Source: Xiphydria camelus
Taxonomy: Eukaryota; Arthropoda; Insecta; Hymenoptera; Xiphydriidae
Length of the DNA stretch: 64,000 nt
Direction: 5' to 3'
Assembly: GCA_963678675.1 (NCBI GenBank)
Contig: OY783192.1
Location: forward strand, 12,756,424 to 12,820,423
The position numbers and the translations under genes are program-made. A model generated the notes under the pieces. The model was not told the DNA's origin. It saw only the letters and a program-made list of their open reading frames with translations, and made no database searches. Positions 54,142 to 64,000 of the stretch are shown piece by piece (positions within the stretch are counted from its first letter, which is position 1; each line of letters starts with the position of its first letter).

Positions 54142-55472
54142 GTGACGTGGAAAATCGCTCCGCGTCACAAAAAGACATGCGATCCCGGCGTCGATAAGAG
54201 CGAGACGAATCCGGACGGATCCGCGTTATCACCCGGATCGGCGGCCAACGGCTATCGTGGGGCTACCTTTGAAACGCGAGGTGTCAACACGACGACGCTG
54301 CTCCCTTTCCCTTCGTTCGAGAGCAACGGAGAGGAGACGACGAGCTCAGTTCGATTTCGACCAGCTAACGAGTACGGTAGCACGAGAGTTCCAAACGCGA
54401 AAGAAGAGAAGATCCGACCGACAACGTCAACGGAAGTGAGCTTCGAGAGTCCGATAGGGATCCTTCCTTCCGAGCTTTCCACGACCTTCCCGCGCCCGGA
54501 GAGGAAACCGAGTTGCGACCAGTGACGGCGGACGAGCGAACGAGGAGGAAACCGCGACCAACGGCACTATCGGTACGCTTCCTTCTTTGATGTAGCGCCC
54601 GGCTTCCGATTCGCCTCCGCGTCGCCGCCACGTACTCCCGTCGAAGGGGCGCACGCGTGCTTCATTCCGCGTCTTCTCGATCGCGGGTTCTACCACAAGG
54701 GCTTCTAGGGTAACGTTTGCTCGTTAACGCGTGTCGTTCTCGCGTCTCGTCGTACGCGGACATCGGCGTATCAACGTTGTGCCGTTTTCGCGCCCGCATA
54801 TCGCCGAAGAGCATTTTTTTTCCTTTTCTTTGTAGACGAATCTAGTAGCGTGTAGCGCGGTGCACGAGGCACCGAGACCGCGTTGAGGCCCGCCGCATAT
54901 TGAGCCCAGCCCACGCACGGCACACGTACAGCACACGCGTGGGTTACTTTGTAAGACATGATTTCAAATGGAGTGGCGCATATTGGACCCAGCTCAGAGC
55001 TAGCCCAGGCTGTCGCCAGCCACGCGTGGAGAGGTTTGTATTCACCGCACAGATTTCCTGGATCGTGGGCAGCGTGAGCTTGTTTTAAGAGGGATGCCAT
55101 GCTGCGAGCTGCTAGTGTGGGCCAGTACTGGGTTCAATATGCGGTAAGGGAATAAAAACGTGGACGTAGACGAGATGGGTTGGGTGTGCGCTGTACGTGT
55201 GCCGTGCGTGGGCTGGGCTCAATATGCGGCGGGCCTGAGTCTCGTTCCCCGGTCACGAGCGTCGTGCGGGGACCGCCGCCTCGTTATATTGCGAATAAAG
55301 TTTCTTTCTTTGTTTTTCTTATAGTCATCGACTGCGTTTCGTTTTCTTTTTCTTTTTTTTCCCGCCTCCGTCCGCGGGTCCCGTCCTTCCGTGTCCCAGC
55401 CCGCGTATCACGAACCGCCCCTCTGACCCATTCCATACTAAACCGGACGCTTTTTAATAAAAATTTTGTCAC
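54142..55472. mobile_element. Probable solo LTR, GC-rich, with a MITE inside
   Basis: Begins GTGACGTGG and ends TTTTGTCAC, flanked by ATTTT on both sides (54137-54141, 55473-55477). GC-rich throughout, unlike its surroundings, with AATAAAG near 55290. Without the MITE at 54887-55239 it is about 980 bp. No coding capacity is recognised; the long frames on both strands reflect GC bias. An LTR of the Ty3/gypsy group is the best guess. Confidence 0.55.
54887..55239. mobile_element. 353-bp palindromic GC-rich MITE
   Basis: AGGCCCGCCGCATATTGAGC and its complement close the ends; CCCACGCACGGCACACGTAC faces a near complement. Reference copy for the family at 52549-53465. Confidence 0.8.
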
Positions 55473-55540
55473 ATTTTCTATTGTTCCGAAATTTATTATC
55501 CTTATTCTACACATTAGAAAAAGACTCCATATTCACTAAA

Positions 55541-55924
55541 GTCGCCGGCAGTGGTCGAGTGGTCAAAGTGCTGGCCTCTCGAAGACTGCTTGGGCGATAG
55601 GTCTAGGGTTCGAATCCCGGCTTGCGGAAAAATAATTTTTCCGGGATCCGGGGATCGAGCTAAGACCGGCTGTACTCGGGGTGGGGAGGGGGGCTTCTGC
55701 ATGGAGGACACCCTTCCCCAGTGATTGAGGACAGAGAGAAGGCCCCCCCCCCCTCCCTGGTTGAAACACCTGGGAGGGCTAAGGAGCTTCTGCATGGAGG
55801 CGCTGGGCTCACCGGGGGTTGAGGGCGGAGGAGGGGACCCCTCTCTGTCTGAGTTGCCCCAAGTGTGGCTCGGGTAAAATGGTCAAAAAAGAACTGAGTG
55901 CCCGGTAAATGCCAAATACAGACT
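55541..55924 (+). mobile_element. tRNA-derived SINE
   Basis: A 12-bp duplication, ATATTCACTAAA, flanks it (55529-55540, 55925-55936). The head has an A box TGGTCGAGTGG and a B box GGTTCGAATCCC and resembles a class II tRNA (Leu/Ser type), with five of seven acceptor pairs kept. The body is GC-rich with two copies of GCTTCTGCATGGAGG and a C-run. RNA polymerase III would transcribe it; a LINE partner would move it. Confidence 0.88.
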
Positions 55925-55936
55925 ATATTCACTAAA

Positions 55937-56900
55937 AAAAAATTAGGGATCCGTACTTTCGAAGTTCCCTAATAATAAAGTTTTCGAATACACGAGAATA
56001 CCACCTTGCGTGTTCGTCTTTAAATGATTGTATTTCCGAAACTATTTATCTTAGCTTAGACAGACGATCGTGCGTTTATTTGAAAGATCCCAGAATTGTC
56101 TTTAATGTGATATTATGTTAAGTATTTATTATTTTAAATATATACCTATATTCTATTCTTATTGTTCATAACTTTTTGTTTTAATTTTCACTATCAGCCC
56201 ATCACTCTAAAACTCCGAAAAAATACTATCGTATTCCTCGATGAATTCTCTATAAATACACAAAGTTTTAAATTGGAACTACGAAAAGCAGTATATGAAG
56301 CAATTACATTTTCCCGCTTGGATGCGTGACGTGTTGACTCTGCAGAAGACAGTACAGAATAAATAAGGATCTTTTTTACTTGATATTTCAATTATAATAT
56401 TAGGTGTACAAATAAGTTTTAGGGCATTTCCATTCCGTGTCATAAAAGTAATTCAAAGTTACCGCTCACATATGATATGAAGAGTCCAGGGGGAAAACCC
56501 CGTCATCGGCTCAAAGCTGATTTAGAGGAAAATGAATTTTAAAGTTTACCAACTAATGGCTAGAAAAATGATTTCAAAAATACAAAAAATGTAGTACTTG
56601 AATCTCCAACTATGCAGATTCACAATATGTTTCCCAGATAACCGTTTTTCAAAATATTGGATGATATTTTATAAAAACATCGAATTTAAAATGCGAATTT
56701 TAACCCTCTTTTACCCCTAAACCAAACAATGGGGAGGAGAAATGATTTTAAAGAATGCAAAAATGTAGTTAAATGTCCACTAAATATGTATTTACAGAAA
56801 CAATTTTCTTTTGCACAATTTTTACACTAATTTGTTTACAAAATTTACCCAAAATTCACAAAAAAAAAAAGGTTATTACCAATGCAAACAAATAATAATG
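55937..56900. other. AT-rich sequence between SINE and DUF7869 gene
   Basis: No motif recognised; probably contains the 3' non-coding part of the DUF7869 element on the minus strand. Confidence 0.35.
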
Positions 56901-57739
56901 TTCCAAAAATACAGAAAAAGTCACCGACATTGAAATATTGGCGGATTCACTCGTCTTCTTCAGGGTTTGTAGCGTCAATGAGAGGGTCGTCGTATCGTTG
57001 GCGTCGTCGTCGTCTTCAAGTCCGTCAGACCTCAAGCTTTGGTAAAAACTCCTCGCTTCTGGTTTTTCCAAAAATTGTGAGAGGTGAACGAGATCTCTGA
57101 GTTTGGCAGGTTTAATAGGGAGTTTCCCATCATATAATCTCTACAGTTCCGCGACTGGCTTCGGAGGTGCCTGTTTTCTTTTTTTCGAAGTCAGAGTTTT
57201 CGTAGGCGGCAGTGGATTCAATAATGGAGAACTTGTGTACGGGCCAGAGTAAGTTGCTTTATAGTAAACTAAATTCTCGCTGGTGGCACTTATTTTGAGC
57301 ATTCTTATTGGTCTGGTGGGGAGCGGACACTTTTTGAAATAAATGGACGACAGATGTTCAATCCAATTTTGAAAAATATCGAGGTTCTGGCCACAATCCA
57401 CCACTTGAAAAGGAGTCGGTTTTACACGGGCGTTCCTGAAAACATCTCTCCATTCCTCAGGAGTTTCAGAGTGTATGAATTTTATTTGATAATACTCATA
57501 TCACGGTCGCACTCCATGTAAGAGTGGCCTAGAATCGGGAAAATAACCTTGATGGTTTCCAATTTCCCTTTTTGGGTTACCAAATAGTGCAAAAACATTA
57601 TAAACGTAAAATTTTTATTTTGCCCTCCGCATGAGTCATAAAATATCGTAAGTTCCTTTACTGTTGGGGACAAAATGTTGCATACGAAATGTTCGCGCCA
57701 AAGCTGCGCGACCGATAGCGTATTCATTGGCTAGATTCA

Positions 57740-58690
57740 CGTCGGCCTACGTGGCACTTCGCTCGTCTCGCGCCACGTAGATTTTTCCCTCTCTTGCGTC
57801 CGAACCGTGCATCGGGACAGTCGTCGCGTAACGCGTGCTCGCATCCTTCTCTTCCCGTGTACTCGCGATTTCCGACCAACCCCGAGTCGAAATTTAAACT
57901 CTAATCTGAACCTGGAAAACCTCATTTCTTTGAAGTATTGGTTTGCCGCGTTGTAGGTATAACTCTAATTTCGTGATCATCGTGCTCAAATGATCACGAA
58001 CAGGTTTAAATTAGAATTTGAGTATACTTCCAACTCTAATGACACTGGTAGGCGGGTTGGCAGGCCTATGGACGTATACCGACTGATGGCGACACCATTT
58101 TTTTTCGCCACAGCTCAAGGCGAGGTCCATGAGGTCCAAATGAGAGTTATGAAAACCTAATTTGAACCTAAACTTGCGAAGAGTGGAAATATTCACGAAG
58201 TTTAGGTTCAAATTAGGTTTTCATTGCACAGACATCTGGATCTTGAAAACCAACTTTCAGCCTCGAGATCCTCAGTGAGGATCCAGAGGTTCAAATTAGA
58301 ATTTAAATTTCGACTCGGGACGTGCTCGAACGTAATCGCAGTGCATCACTCATTTACGGAATCTTGTGTGTTCGCTACATCCGACCGAAACGTACTTCGG
58401 AATTAGTGCCGTGCGTCGCGTAATTGCGCTTTCCGTTACACTCTCTACTGCCGTCCGACACGTGCACCGGAGTAGTCGTGTACCGAGTAGTTGCGCTCCC
58501 GCGTGTGCTCTTTTCATTTCGGTGTATTAATTAATTCTGTACGCATCGAATAGTTATCGAATAGTGTAAACCACGCGTATTTCTAAAGCTAGTTCCATAA
58601 GATTTTCTGTAACCACGTGCGCTCAAGGAGTATTCGACTCTCTCGGGTTTCCAAACCGGACCGATCCTTATTTTCTCCGTCCTGACGAAA
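57740..58690. mobile_element. ~950-bp GC-richer insertion in the DUF7869 gene
   Basis: It interrupts the protein between KKGADDVCSML (near 58715) and the segment before GGQNKN (57727). The outer parts (57740-57883, 58320-58690) contain CG-rich words such as CCGTGCATCGGGACAGTCGT and may be a solo LTR. A MITE lies in the middle. Confidence 0.5.
57884..58319. mobile_element. CCCGAGTCG-ended MITE, complete copy
   Basis: Ends CCCGAGTCGAAATTTAAA and complement. Each half is itself palindromic (GTGATCATCGTGCTCAAATG and TCGAGATCCTCAGTGAGGAT regions). It serves as the reference for the split copy at 30072-37239. Confidence 0.85.
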
Positions 58691-59940
58691 CACGAAATGA
58701 TGCAACATAGAGCAAACATCGTCAGCTCCTTTTTTTTGCTATAGACTCATCATACGTGTAGAAAACTATCTGTTGAGTTGAAAGGACATGGATGTTGAAA
58801 CTAATGAAGTTTAGTTGACATCTGTAGTAGACATCAGTAGTAGTAATGTTTGGGCAAGGCAAATTTTTTTGGAAATCCATGGCCATAGCTTCGACAGTTG
58901 ACGACTTGAAATCCTTCTTTCGGTAGTTTCTCTTCAATTCATAGAAACGTTCACTTTTCTTTAGATGTAGTTCCTTTTTCTCGCTCCTTCACAAACAACT
59001 GGGGGTCGGTTCTGGACGGGTCTTTTATTACCAACATGAAAATCTCAAACTTTAGGGAGTCACACGTACTGCACGTATCCTTGCGAGGATAGCCAAAGGA
59101 GAAGTTGAATTCTTTTTTAAAATAATTCACGAAAGGATTCATACGATACACTTTTTTCCGGTTACTGATCTGTATACATTGTATGCATCTTTGTAACGTT
59201 GAGTTCTTCATGTAGGTATATTTTTTCCGTTTTCTTCAGAGAGTAGTGTGATTTTCTCCCTTTCAGTGACTTCAAAAAGGTGTGCATTTTTCCCTTAGTT
59301 TCTTCTGTTAGCTTGTGGGGTCTGTTTGAGTGCTTGCCACGCTGATCCGTAGGTGATTTTCACGTTGCAACAAGGGATTTTCTAATCTGCCTCACCTTAT
59401 CTTCCGAGATACCATGCATACTCATGAAAGCTTTCAAACACACTCTCACATCACGGGCAACATCATCTGTTAGTACACGAACTCGGTAGGTAAAGGAAGC
59501 TGTGTTGTACTTAGTTTGATCCTCTTTTTTTACGCTCTGTTTCACCGGCAAAACACTAATAAGACCACTTTAATACGAATTCTGTTTATTGACGTTCTCC
59601 AGGCCATTGGATTCACGAATGATTCTTTTGCGCGGATCCTCAGGAACTGCTTCAAAACGGCGAAGGTTCTTGCAACAACAATCCGGCCCGAGTTCATGGC
59701 TCTCTGCCCTCAATACCTTCATAACATCTTTTATGCTACCCGTTTTCTTTCGCTTCTTGGTCGTTGAAGGCTTCTTTTCATCACCACCATCACTAAACTT
59801 TGAATCATCACTGTCCATTTTCACCACAATTAAACGCGAAACTCAATTTGCAGGTTAACAATAGAAGTACTGTCACTGAGCGTGGAAATTGTGAATCACA
59901 CAGGTGGTAAGATAAGGAGCAGCGCACGCGCCGCTTCGTT

Positions 59941-59955
59941 GGGGGGGGGGGGGGG
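59941..59955. repeat. G15 run
   Basis: Fifteen consecutive G upstream of the DUF7869 start codon. Confidence 0.95.
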
Positions 59956-60059
59956 CTGTTGTGTCTTCGGTTAGCAGAGGGATAACGCACTGTTTGCCAC
60001 TTGGATACTATGAGCGGACACTAAAAACTGATTGACTCGCCCCCGAATTCCGCGCCCCT

Positions 60060-60480
60060 TATATACCCGCTTGAACGAAAAGTGCTAGACGTAACGCGAG
60101 GATTCGACCGCGGTCAGCAGGTAGTAAAGGCAAAACGGAAGCTTTCGGAAAAAATCGCAAGACCGCAATAGACACAAAAGCCATAAAACATTCAGGAAGG
60201 AACTAGCTTCTTCGTGCGCCTTCCTGACCCGGGCGCAACAGGGCCAGTACAGCTAATATTCAACTATACCTAACGATGAAATGACAGGGTTATTTCCCAA
60301 ATCCGATTGCATCATCGGATTCTACGCCTCAAAATCCTTTAGAAATTATTTCGAGCTTGTTTCATCCCAAAATCTCGATGGCGGGGTTTTTTCCCTGGAC
60401 TCTTCATATGGTGGCACTTATTATGTAGTATCGAAACATCAGGGAATCACAGATATAACCTTTAAATTCTGTGAATAAAA
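60060..60480. other. Leader region between transposon genes, nothing recognised
   Basis: Contains CTTATATACCCGC (near 60058), a TATA-like word suited to the minus-strand DUF7869 gene, and otherwise only incidental frames. Confidence 0.35.
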
Positions 60481-60483
60481 CAT

Positions 60484-61515
60484 ACAGACCGATAAGCTCT
60501 TTATTAGATACTGCATCCGCTATGAATTCCGTCAAGGAAAAAGTGCTAGGAAACCATGTGAATCGATCTGTTCTGTTCTTGTGAACGACATTGTATCTAA
60601 AAGTACATGTGAGTATTGGTATAAAAGATTTAAAGATGGTGATTTTGATGTTAGTGACCGTGAACGTACCGGGGCCCCTGTAAAGGTGGACGACCAGTAA
60701 CTGCAAGCGTTGCTGGATGAAAACTCTTGCCAGTCGGAAAAACAACTTTCAGAAAAGCTAGGAGTAACTCAACAAACTATTTCCCATCGCTTTCAAACAA
60801 TAGGAAAGATTCGAAAAGGAACAAAGTGGGTGCCACACTCTTTGACTCAAGCTAATAAAAATAGCCGTGTTGACATATGTTTGAATCTTTACAACTAACA
60901 AAGAAAGTCTTTTTTGAGGAAAATTGTGACCAGCGATGAAAAGTGGATTTATTTTGATAATCCGAAACGCTGATTTCATTCGGTCGCCCCCGGCAAGCTG
61001 ACGACATCAACGCCGAAGCGCAATATTCACTGTAACAAAGTTATGCTGTGTATATGGAGGGATGTGAAAGGCGTACTCTATTATGAACTTCTGAAACCTG
61101 GCCAGACAATTACTGCTGATCGCTATCGTAAACAATTAATACGATTGAACGCAGAAATTGACCAAAAGCGTCGATTTACTGGCAAAGGAAAACGTCCAGT
61201 AAAACTGCTCCATGACAAAGCCAGGCCTCATGTGGGTTGATCGGTCAAGGATACATTAATGGCTCTTGGATGAGAAGTTGTACCACACCCGGCGTATTCA
61301 CCACTGATTTTTTAAATCCAACTGATTTTCACTTGTTTCGGAAAATGCAAAACGAATTGTATGATGTACGATTCAAAACATTTGAAGAAGTCCAAAAATG
61401 GGCCGATAACTTCCTCATCTCGCAAGATGAAACTTTCTTTGCGGAAGGCATCCGTGAATTGCTTAAAAAATGGCTGAAGGTAATTGAAAGTGAAGGGGAT
61501 TATTTTGATGAATAA
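60484..61515 (+). pseudogene. mariner transposase (SETMAR-like), frameshifted
   Basis: Pieces in order: a helix-turn-helix region with KSTCEYWYKRFKDGDFD and DRERTGAP, then LGVTQQTISHRF, then VTSDEKWIYFDNPKR with the first catalytic Asp, LLHDKARPHV with the second, and VPHPAYSPLIF where the third Asp motif (YSPDLAP in relatives) is damaged. The C-terminus has FKTFEEVQKWADNF and SEGDYFDE before TAA at 61515. Relatives are about 345 residues with a D,D34D triad. Stops and shifts (near 60700, 60898, 60972, 61238) make it inactive. Terminal repeats were not located. Confidence 0.85.
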
Positions 61516-61920
61516 ATACTTTTTCCTCGCTCATGCCCATTTCGAGGCCTTTTCCAGCCTATTTTTAAACCGTAAAATGGCGTTTTTCCCACGTGATACC
61601 GACCGGGAGTCCATAGGCTGTTAAAAGCACTTTACTCAGACTGGCGCGATTGCTTAGTCCGAAGTGGGTCCTTTTTTCAAACTGATGAACGCAATGTGAA
61701 ATGAGCCGTGTATACTTATGTTTGTTTTGTTTTGAGAAATGGGCATTCGTGAGAAGAAGTCTTATATGTCATTCGGCTGAAATCCTCGGATTTTTAAGAC
61801 TGTGTTTAGGTCGTAGCACGAGGCATGGTGGGGAGACGAGGACAACCTAATGAAACACAGTCTGAAAAAACCTCGGATTTCCACCTAATGACGTAAGATA
61901 CTATTTCCGACAAAGAAAAT
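61516..61920. other. Intergenic sequence after mariner, nothing recognised
   Basis: Holds CCTATTTTTAAACCG near 61560, which may be part of the mariner 3' end. No other signal. Confidence 0.35.
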
Positions 61921-61924
61921 GCCA

Positions 61925-62122
61925 TCATTTTAAGTTTTTTCTTTGATATTGGAATAAAACTGTGATATGATTGCGTGCCATGGCTTGTTTTGCTTCTTGA
62001 AAACCACTATCTAACATTTTTGCTTCTATATTGTAATCCTCATTTGAGAAGTATTTCATATTTACATTTGGTACATTTTTTATAACCCATGGGGAATAAT
62101 GATCAGACGACAGTGTATCCAT
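61925..62122 (-). other. Open frame of unknown nature
   Basis: 65 residues starting MDTLSSDHYSPWVIKNVPNV and containing DYNIEAKMLDSGFQEAKQAM. The composition looks protein-like but I recognise no family. Confidence 0.3.
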
Positions 62123-62214
62123 TCGTTATTTATTACCAAGAAAATGGAGAAATGAAACATAAATTACCTCGCAATATCTGAACGTTTGAAGCGTGATATA
62201 TTGCTGTCCATTTA

Positions 62215-62505
62215 TTTCAACGACATCTCATTCGGTATTTCTCGCAAAAACTTCCCGATATATATAAAGTGATTTACTTCCCCGAAGGAGCTAGCGCGCA
62301 GTACAAAAATAACACAATTTTATCAACCTTTGTCACCACGAGAAAGATTTCGGGATTTTAGCTGAATGGCACTTTTTTGCTATATCGCATAGAAAAGGGC
62401 CTTGCAATAATTTAGACGGAACAGTAAAAAGATTAGCGGCAAGGGCTAGACTGCTGAGTATTCAAAACTCCATTTATAGTACACGTAAATTAGACGTATA
62501 AACAT
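62215..62505 (+). pseudogene. Fragment of an unclassified invertebrate transposon-like protein
   Basis: The plus strand reads FSQKLPDIYKVIYFPEGASA with QYKNNT next, then after a frame change FGILAEWHFFAISHRKGPCN and TVKRLAARA. The pattern 'DGAxxQYKN ... AEWHFFATSHGKGxCDGxGGxxKR' recurs in uncharacterised proteins of insects and hydra, often in many copies per genome. Here the Asp of DGA reads Glu. It is a short, broken fragment. Confidence 0.5.
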
Positions 62506-62914
62506 GGAATAGGAGAAATAATTTATAAAGTTTTCATATTACGTATACATTTTCCTAATGGGATCAGGAACAAAACCCTACAAAGTTCCCAATTGTCCAG
62601 TGTCTGCAACATCACTTATTTTGCAAAAAACAACCCCCGGATCGTACATTATGTCGGTTTTTCTCAATTTTCTCGTAAACCGTTGTTCAAACGTAAAAAA
62701 TGTACATAACCATAAATGTTTGCCATTAAATTCTACATAAAAACTGTTCTATAAATATGTTAGCTAATCCTTACTGAATTCTCGAAAATACGTTTAAAGT
62801 TAAGGATAGTTTTTAGCAGGCCGTTAAAATATCTCAAGTTTAGCGAGGCGTCAACGCACTTGTGACACAAACTTGTGGTATGCGTTACGGTGGATTATTT
62901 ACGGATTTTAGTCA

Positions 62915-64000
62915 GTGTTAAAAATTTGTATTATTATTATTATTATTTCATCCTTGTACGAAATTTTTAACAAAGTTCCAGAACGAACTGCTGACTTGAG
63001 CGATCATTGCGAATTTGTAGTGGATGGTGGTAATTTGATTCACCGTGTGGCATGGCCAAAACAGGGTACATTTCGTGACATTTACTCGGCCTATGTTAAC
63101 TTTATACGTAAACACTATGGTCACTATGTAACTTATTACAAAGAGTCTTGAACGACAAGAACGACTCCTGAAGCGCACTTCGGCTACAATTGCATTCAGT
63201 GAAAACACACCAATACACGATAAATAAAAGATATTGTTAAGTAATATAGCTAACAAAGATCGTTTAATTTCTCAACTTGTCGAGAGGCTAAATTCTGAGA
63301 ATATTAATACTCTTACTGCTTTAGACGATGCTGACTTACTAATCGTTACAACCGCCATCGATCTATCAAATCAACACGACACTGTGGTTGTAGTTGGTCA
63401 AGATGTCGATCTTCTTTCTCTTATATTGCGCTTGCTCCTCAAGATAAGGATATTTCGTTTTTGAAACCAGCCCATGGAAATATAAAGAAAAGGATTTTTA
63501 GATCTTCTGATATGCAATCATCCAACGTTAGTAAAAATATTAAAGAAACTGTTCTTTTTGCACATGCGTTTAGTGGTAGTGATACCACTTTTACGTTTTT
63601 CGGAAAAGGCAAATCTCAAATCGTAAACATATTAAACAAGAGAAAGGATTTGGAAGATGTTGTTTATATTTTCAGCAGTTCTCAATCTACGAAAGAGCAA
63701 ATTGAAAGTGCTGGTGAGAAATTCACACTTGCGTTATATAAAGCTGAACGGAAAGAAACTTCTTTGAATAACTACAGATTTATTTATTTTAATAAGTTGG
63801 TTGGCCAATCCAATCATGCCGTAATTTTGTCTAGATTGCCAACAACATCTGCAGCATTAAAACAGCATTCTTACCGGGTATTTCACCAAATTCAATCTTG
63901 GCGAGGAAAAGATATACAGCCAACGCAGTGGGGTTGGAAAAAAACGGGCAACATTTTATCACCAGTTGTTACTACCGTGGCGCCGGCTCCGATTTCTGTT
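62915..64000 (+). pseudogene. PIN/FEN-like uncharacterised protein, partial and frameshifted
   Basis: Pieces read FVVDGGNLIHRVAWPK and YVNFIRKHYG (62990-63130), then after decay RLISQLVERLNSENI, DDADLLIVTTAIDLS and VVVVGQDVDLLSLIL (63260-63430). Another frame has HAFSGSDTTFTFFGKGKSQI (63560-63620) and a long tail to the window edge. The order 'DGG start, xADxL, DxDLL, HAFSGCDTTSAFFGKGK' defines a family common in arthropods and cnidarians. The acidic residues are placed as in PIN/FEN-type nucleases, which is an inference. Here the Cys of SGCDTT is Ser. Frame changes near 63150, 63235 and 63430 suggest a pseudogene; the 3' end is outside the window. Confidence 0.6.

Larger units (their letters stand above)
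56940..59827 (-). pseudogene. DUF7869-type transposon protein, second lineage, in pieces
   Basis: Read from ATG at 59827: an acidic and Lys-rich start, a LGPDCCCKNLRRFEAVP stretch (near 59690), KSHYSLKKT (near 59240) and RKDTCSTCDSL (near 59070). The core then has MAMDFQKNLPCPN (near 58880) and FNIHVLSTQQIVFYTYDES. After a ~950-bp insertion (57740-58690) come FYDSCGGQNKNF (near 57640) and ILGHSYMECDRDMSIIK (near 57500). The end has LPIKPAKLRDLVHLSQFL (near 57100). Motif order matches 16536-16902 plus 28904-29760, with low residue identity, so it is a separate lineage. Several frame changes mark it as dead. Confidence 0.75.

Noticed and set aside
54106..54696. Long GC-rich frames on both strands as a host exon
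   Set aside because: Low-complexity Arg/Ser/Pro composition, no splice signals, and position inside a probable LTR.
57741..57925. Arg-rich minus-strand frame as a protamine-like gene
   Set aside because: It lies in a GC-rich insertion within the DUF7869 pseudogene, and the composition follows the GC bias.

Overview
This window is eukaryotic and almost certainly from an insect, most likely a hymenopteran. It is AT-rich and contains spliced genes, tRNA-derived SINEs, a BEL/Pao LTR element, a jockey/R1-like LINE, piggyBac, mariner/Tc1 and Harbinger relatives, many palindromic MITEs and two 200-base assembly gaps. The taxon is inferred from the style of the LINE, SINE and transposon proteins; no marker gene fixes the species. 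Nearly all of the sequence is transposable element, often nested several layers deep. The only convincing host coding sequence is one intact exon of beta-spectrin on the minus strand (53684-53909).

Layout. 1-1640: a Harbinger transposase remnant and a ~190 bp tandem repeat. 1821-8971: a LINE on the minus strand bounded by a 14-bp target duplication and split by a 1.8 kb TA-flanked element (2335-4130) and a G-run/C-run-bounded segment (7849-8568). 9555-15375: a MITE, a decayed piggyBac transposase gene (10944-12642), a 630-bp palindrome and two TTAA-flanked elements. 15776-37310: what appears to be one DNA transposon coding for a DUF7869-type protein. Its N-terminal part (16536-16902), C-terminal part (28904-29760) and two matching ends are pushed apart by nested insertions: a 2.3 kb element with long inverted repeats, a mariner-like element that itself carries a 3.6 kb AGTCCAG-ended element, MITEs, and a 5.9 kb AGTCCAG-ended element with 1.4 kb inverted arms.

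38290-43032: the most distinctive unit. It is a transposon-like element with ACACTGAGA ends and a multi-exon gene for a DUF4806-like protein (39433-40875). The gene is flanked on the left by ~150-bp and on the right by 25-bp tandem arrays, both built on CCTATATAGG-type words. A TTAA-flanked palindrome is inserted in its right end. 43400-46150: small palindromic MITEs and an element carrying an acidic-codon microsatellite. 46154-50228: an internally deleted BEL/Pao element with 698/699-bp LTRs and a perfect 5-bp duplication. 50460-53465: repeat copies related to 17-20 kb and an inverted pair of GC-rich MITEs.

53684-55936: the beta-spectrin exon, a probable solo LTR and a tRNA-derived SINE with a 12-bp duplication. 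56940-59827: a second, divergent DUF7869 gene on the minus strand, in pieces. 60484-61515: a mariner transposase pseudogene. 61900-64000: fragments of two unclassified invertebrate families, the last a PIN/FEN-like protein running off the window. The coding units do not form a pathway. The window reads as a record of layered transposon insertions around one exon of a conserved cytoskeletal gene.
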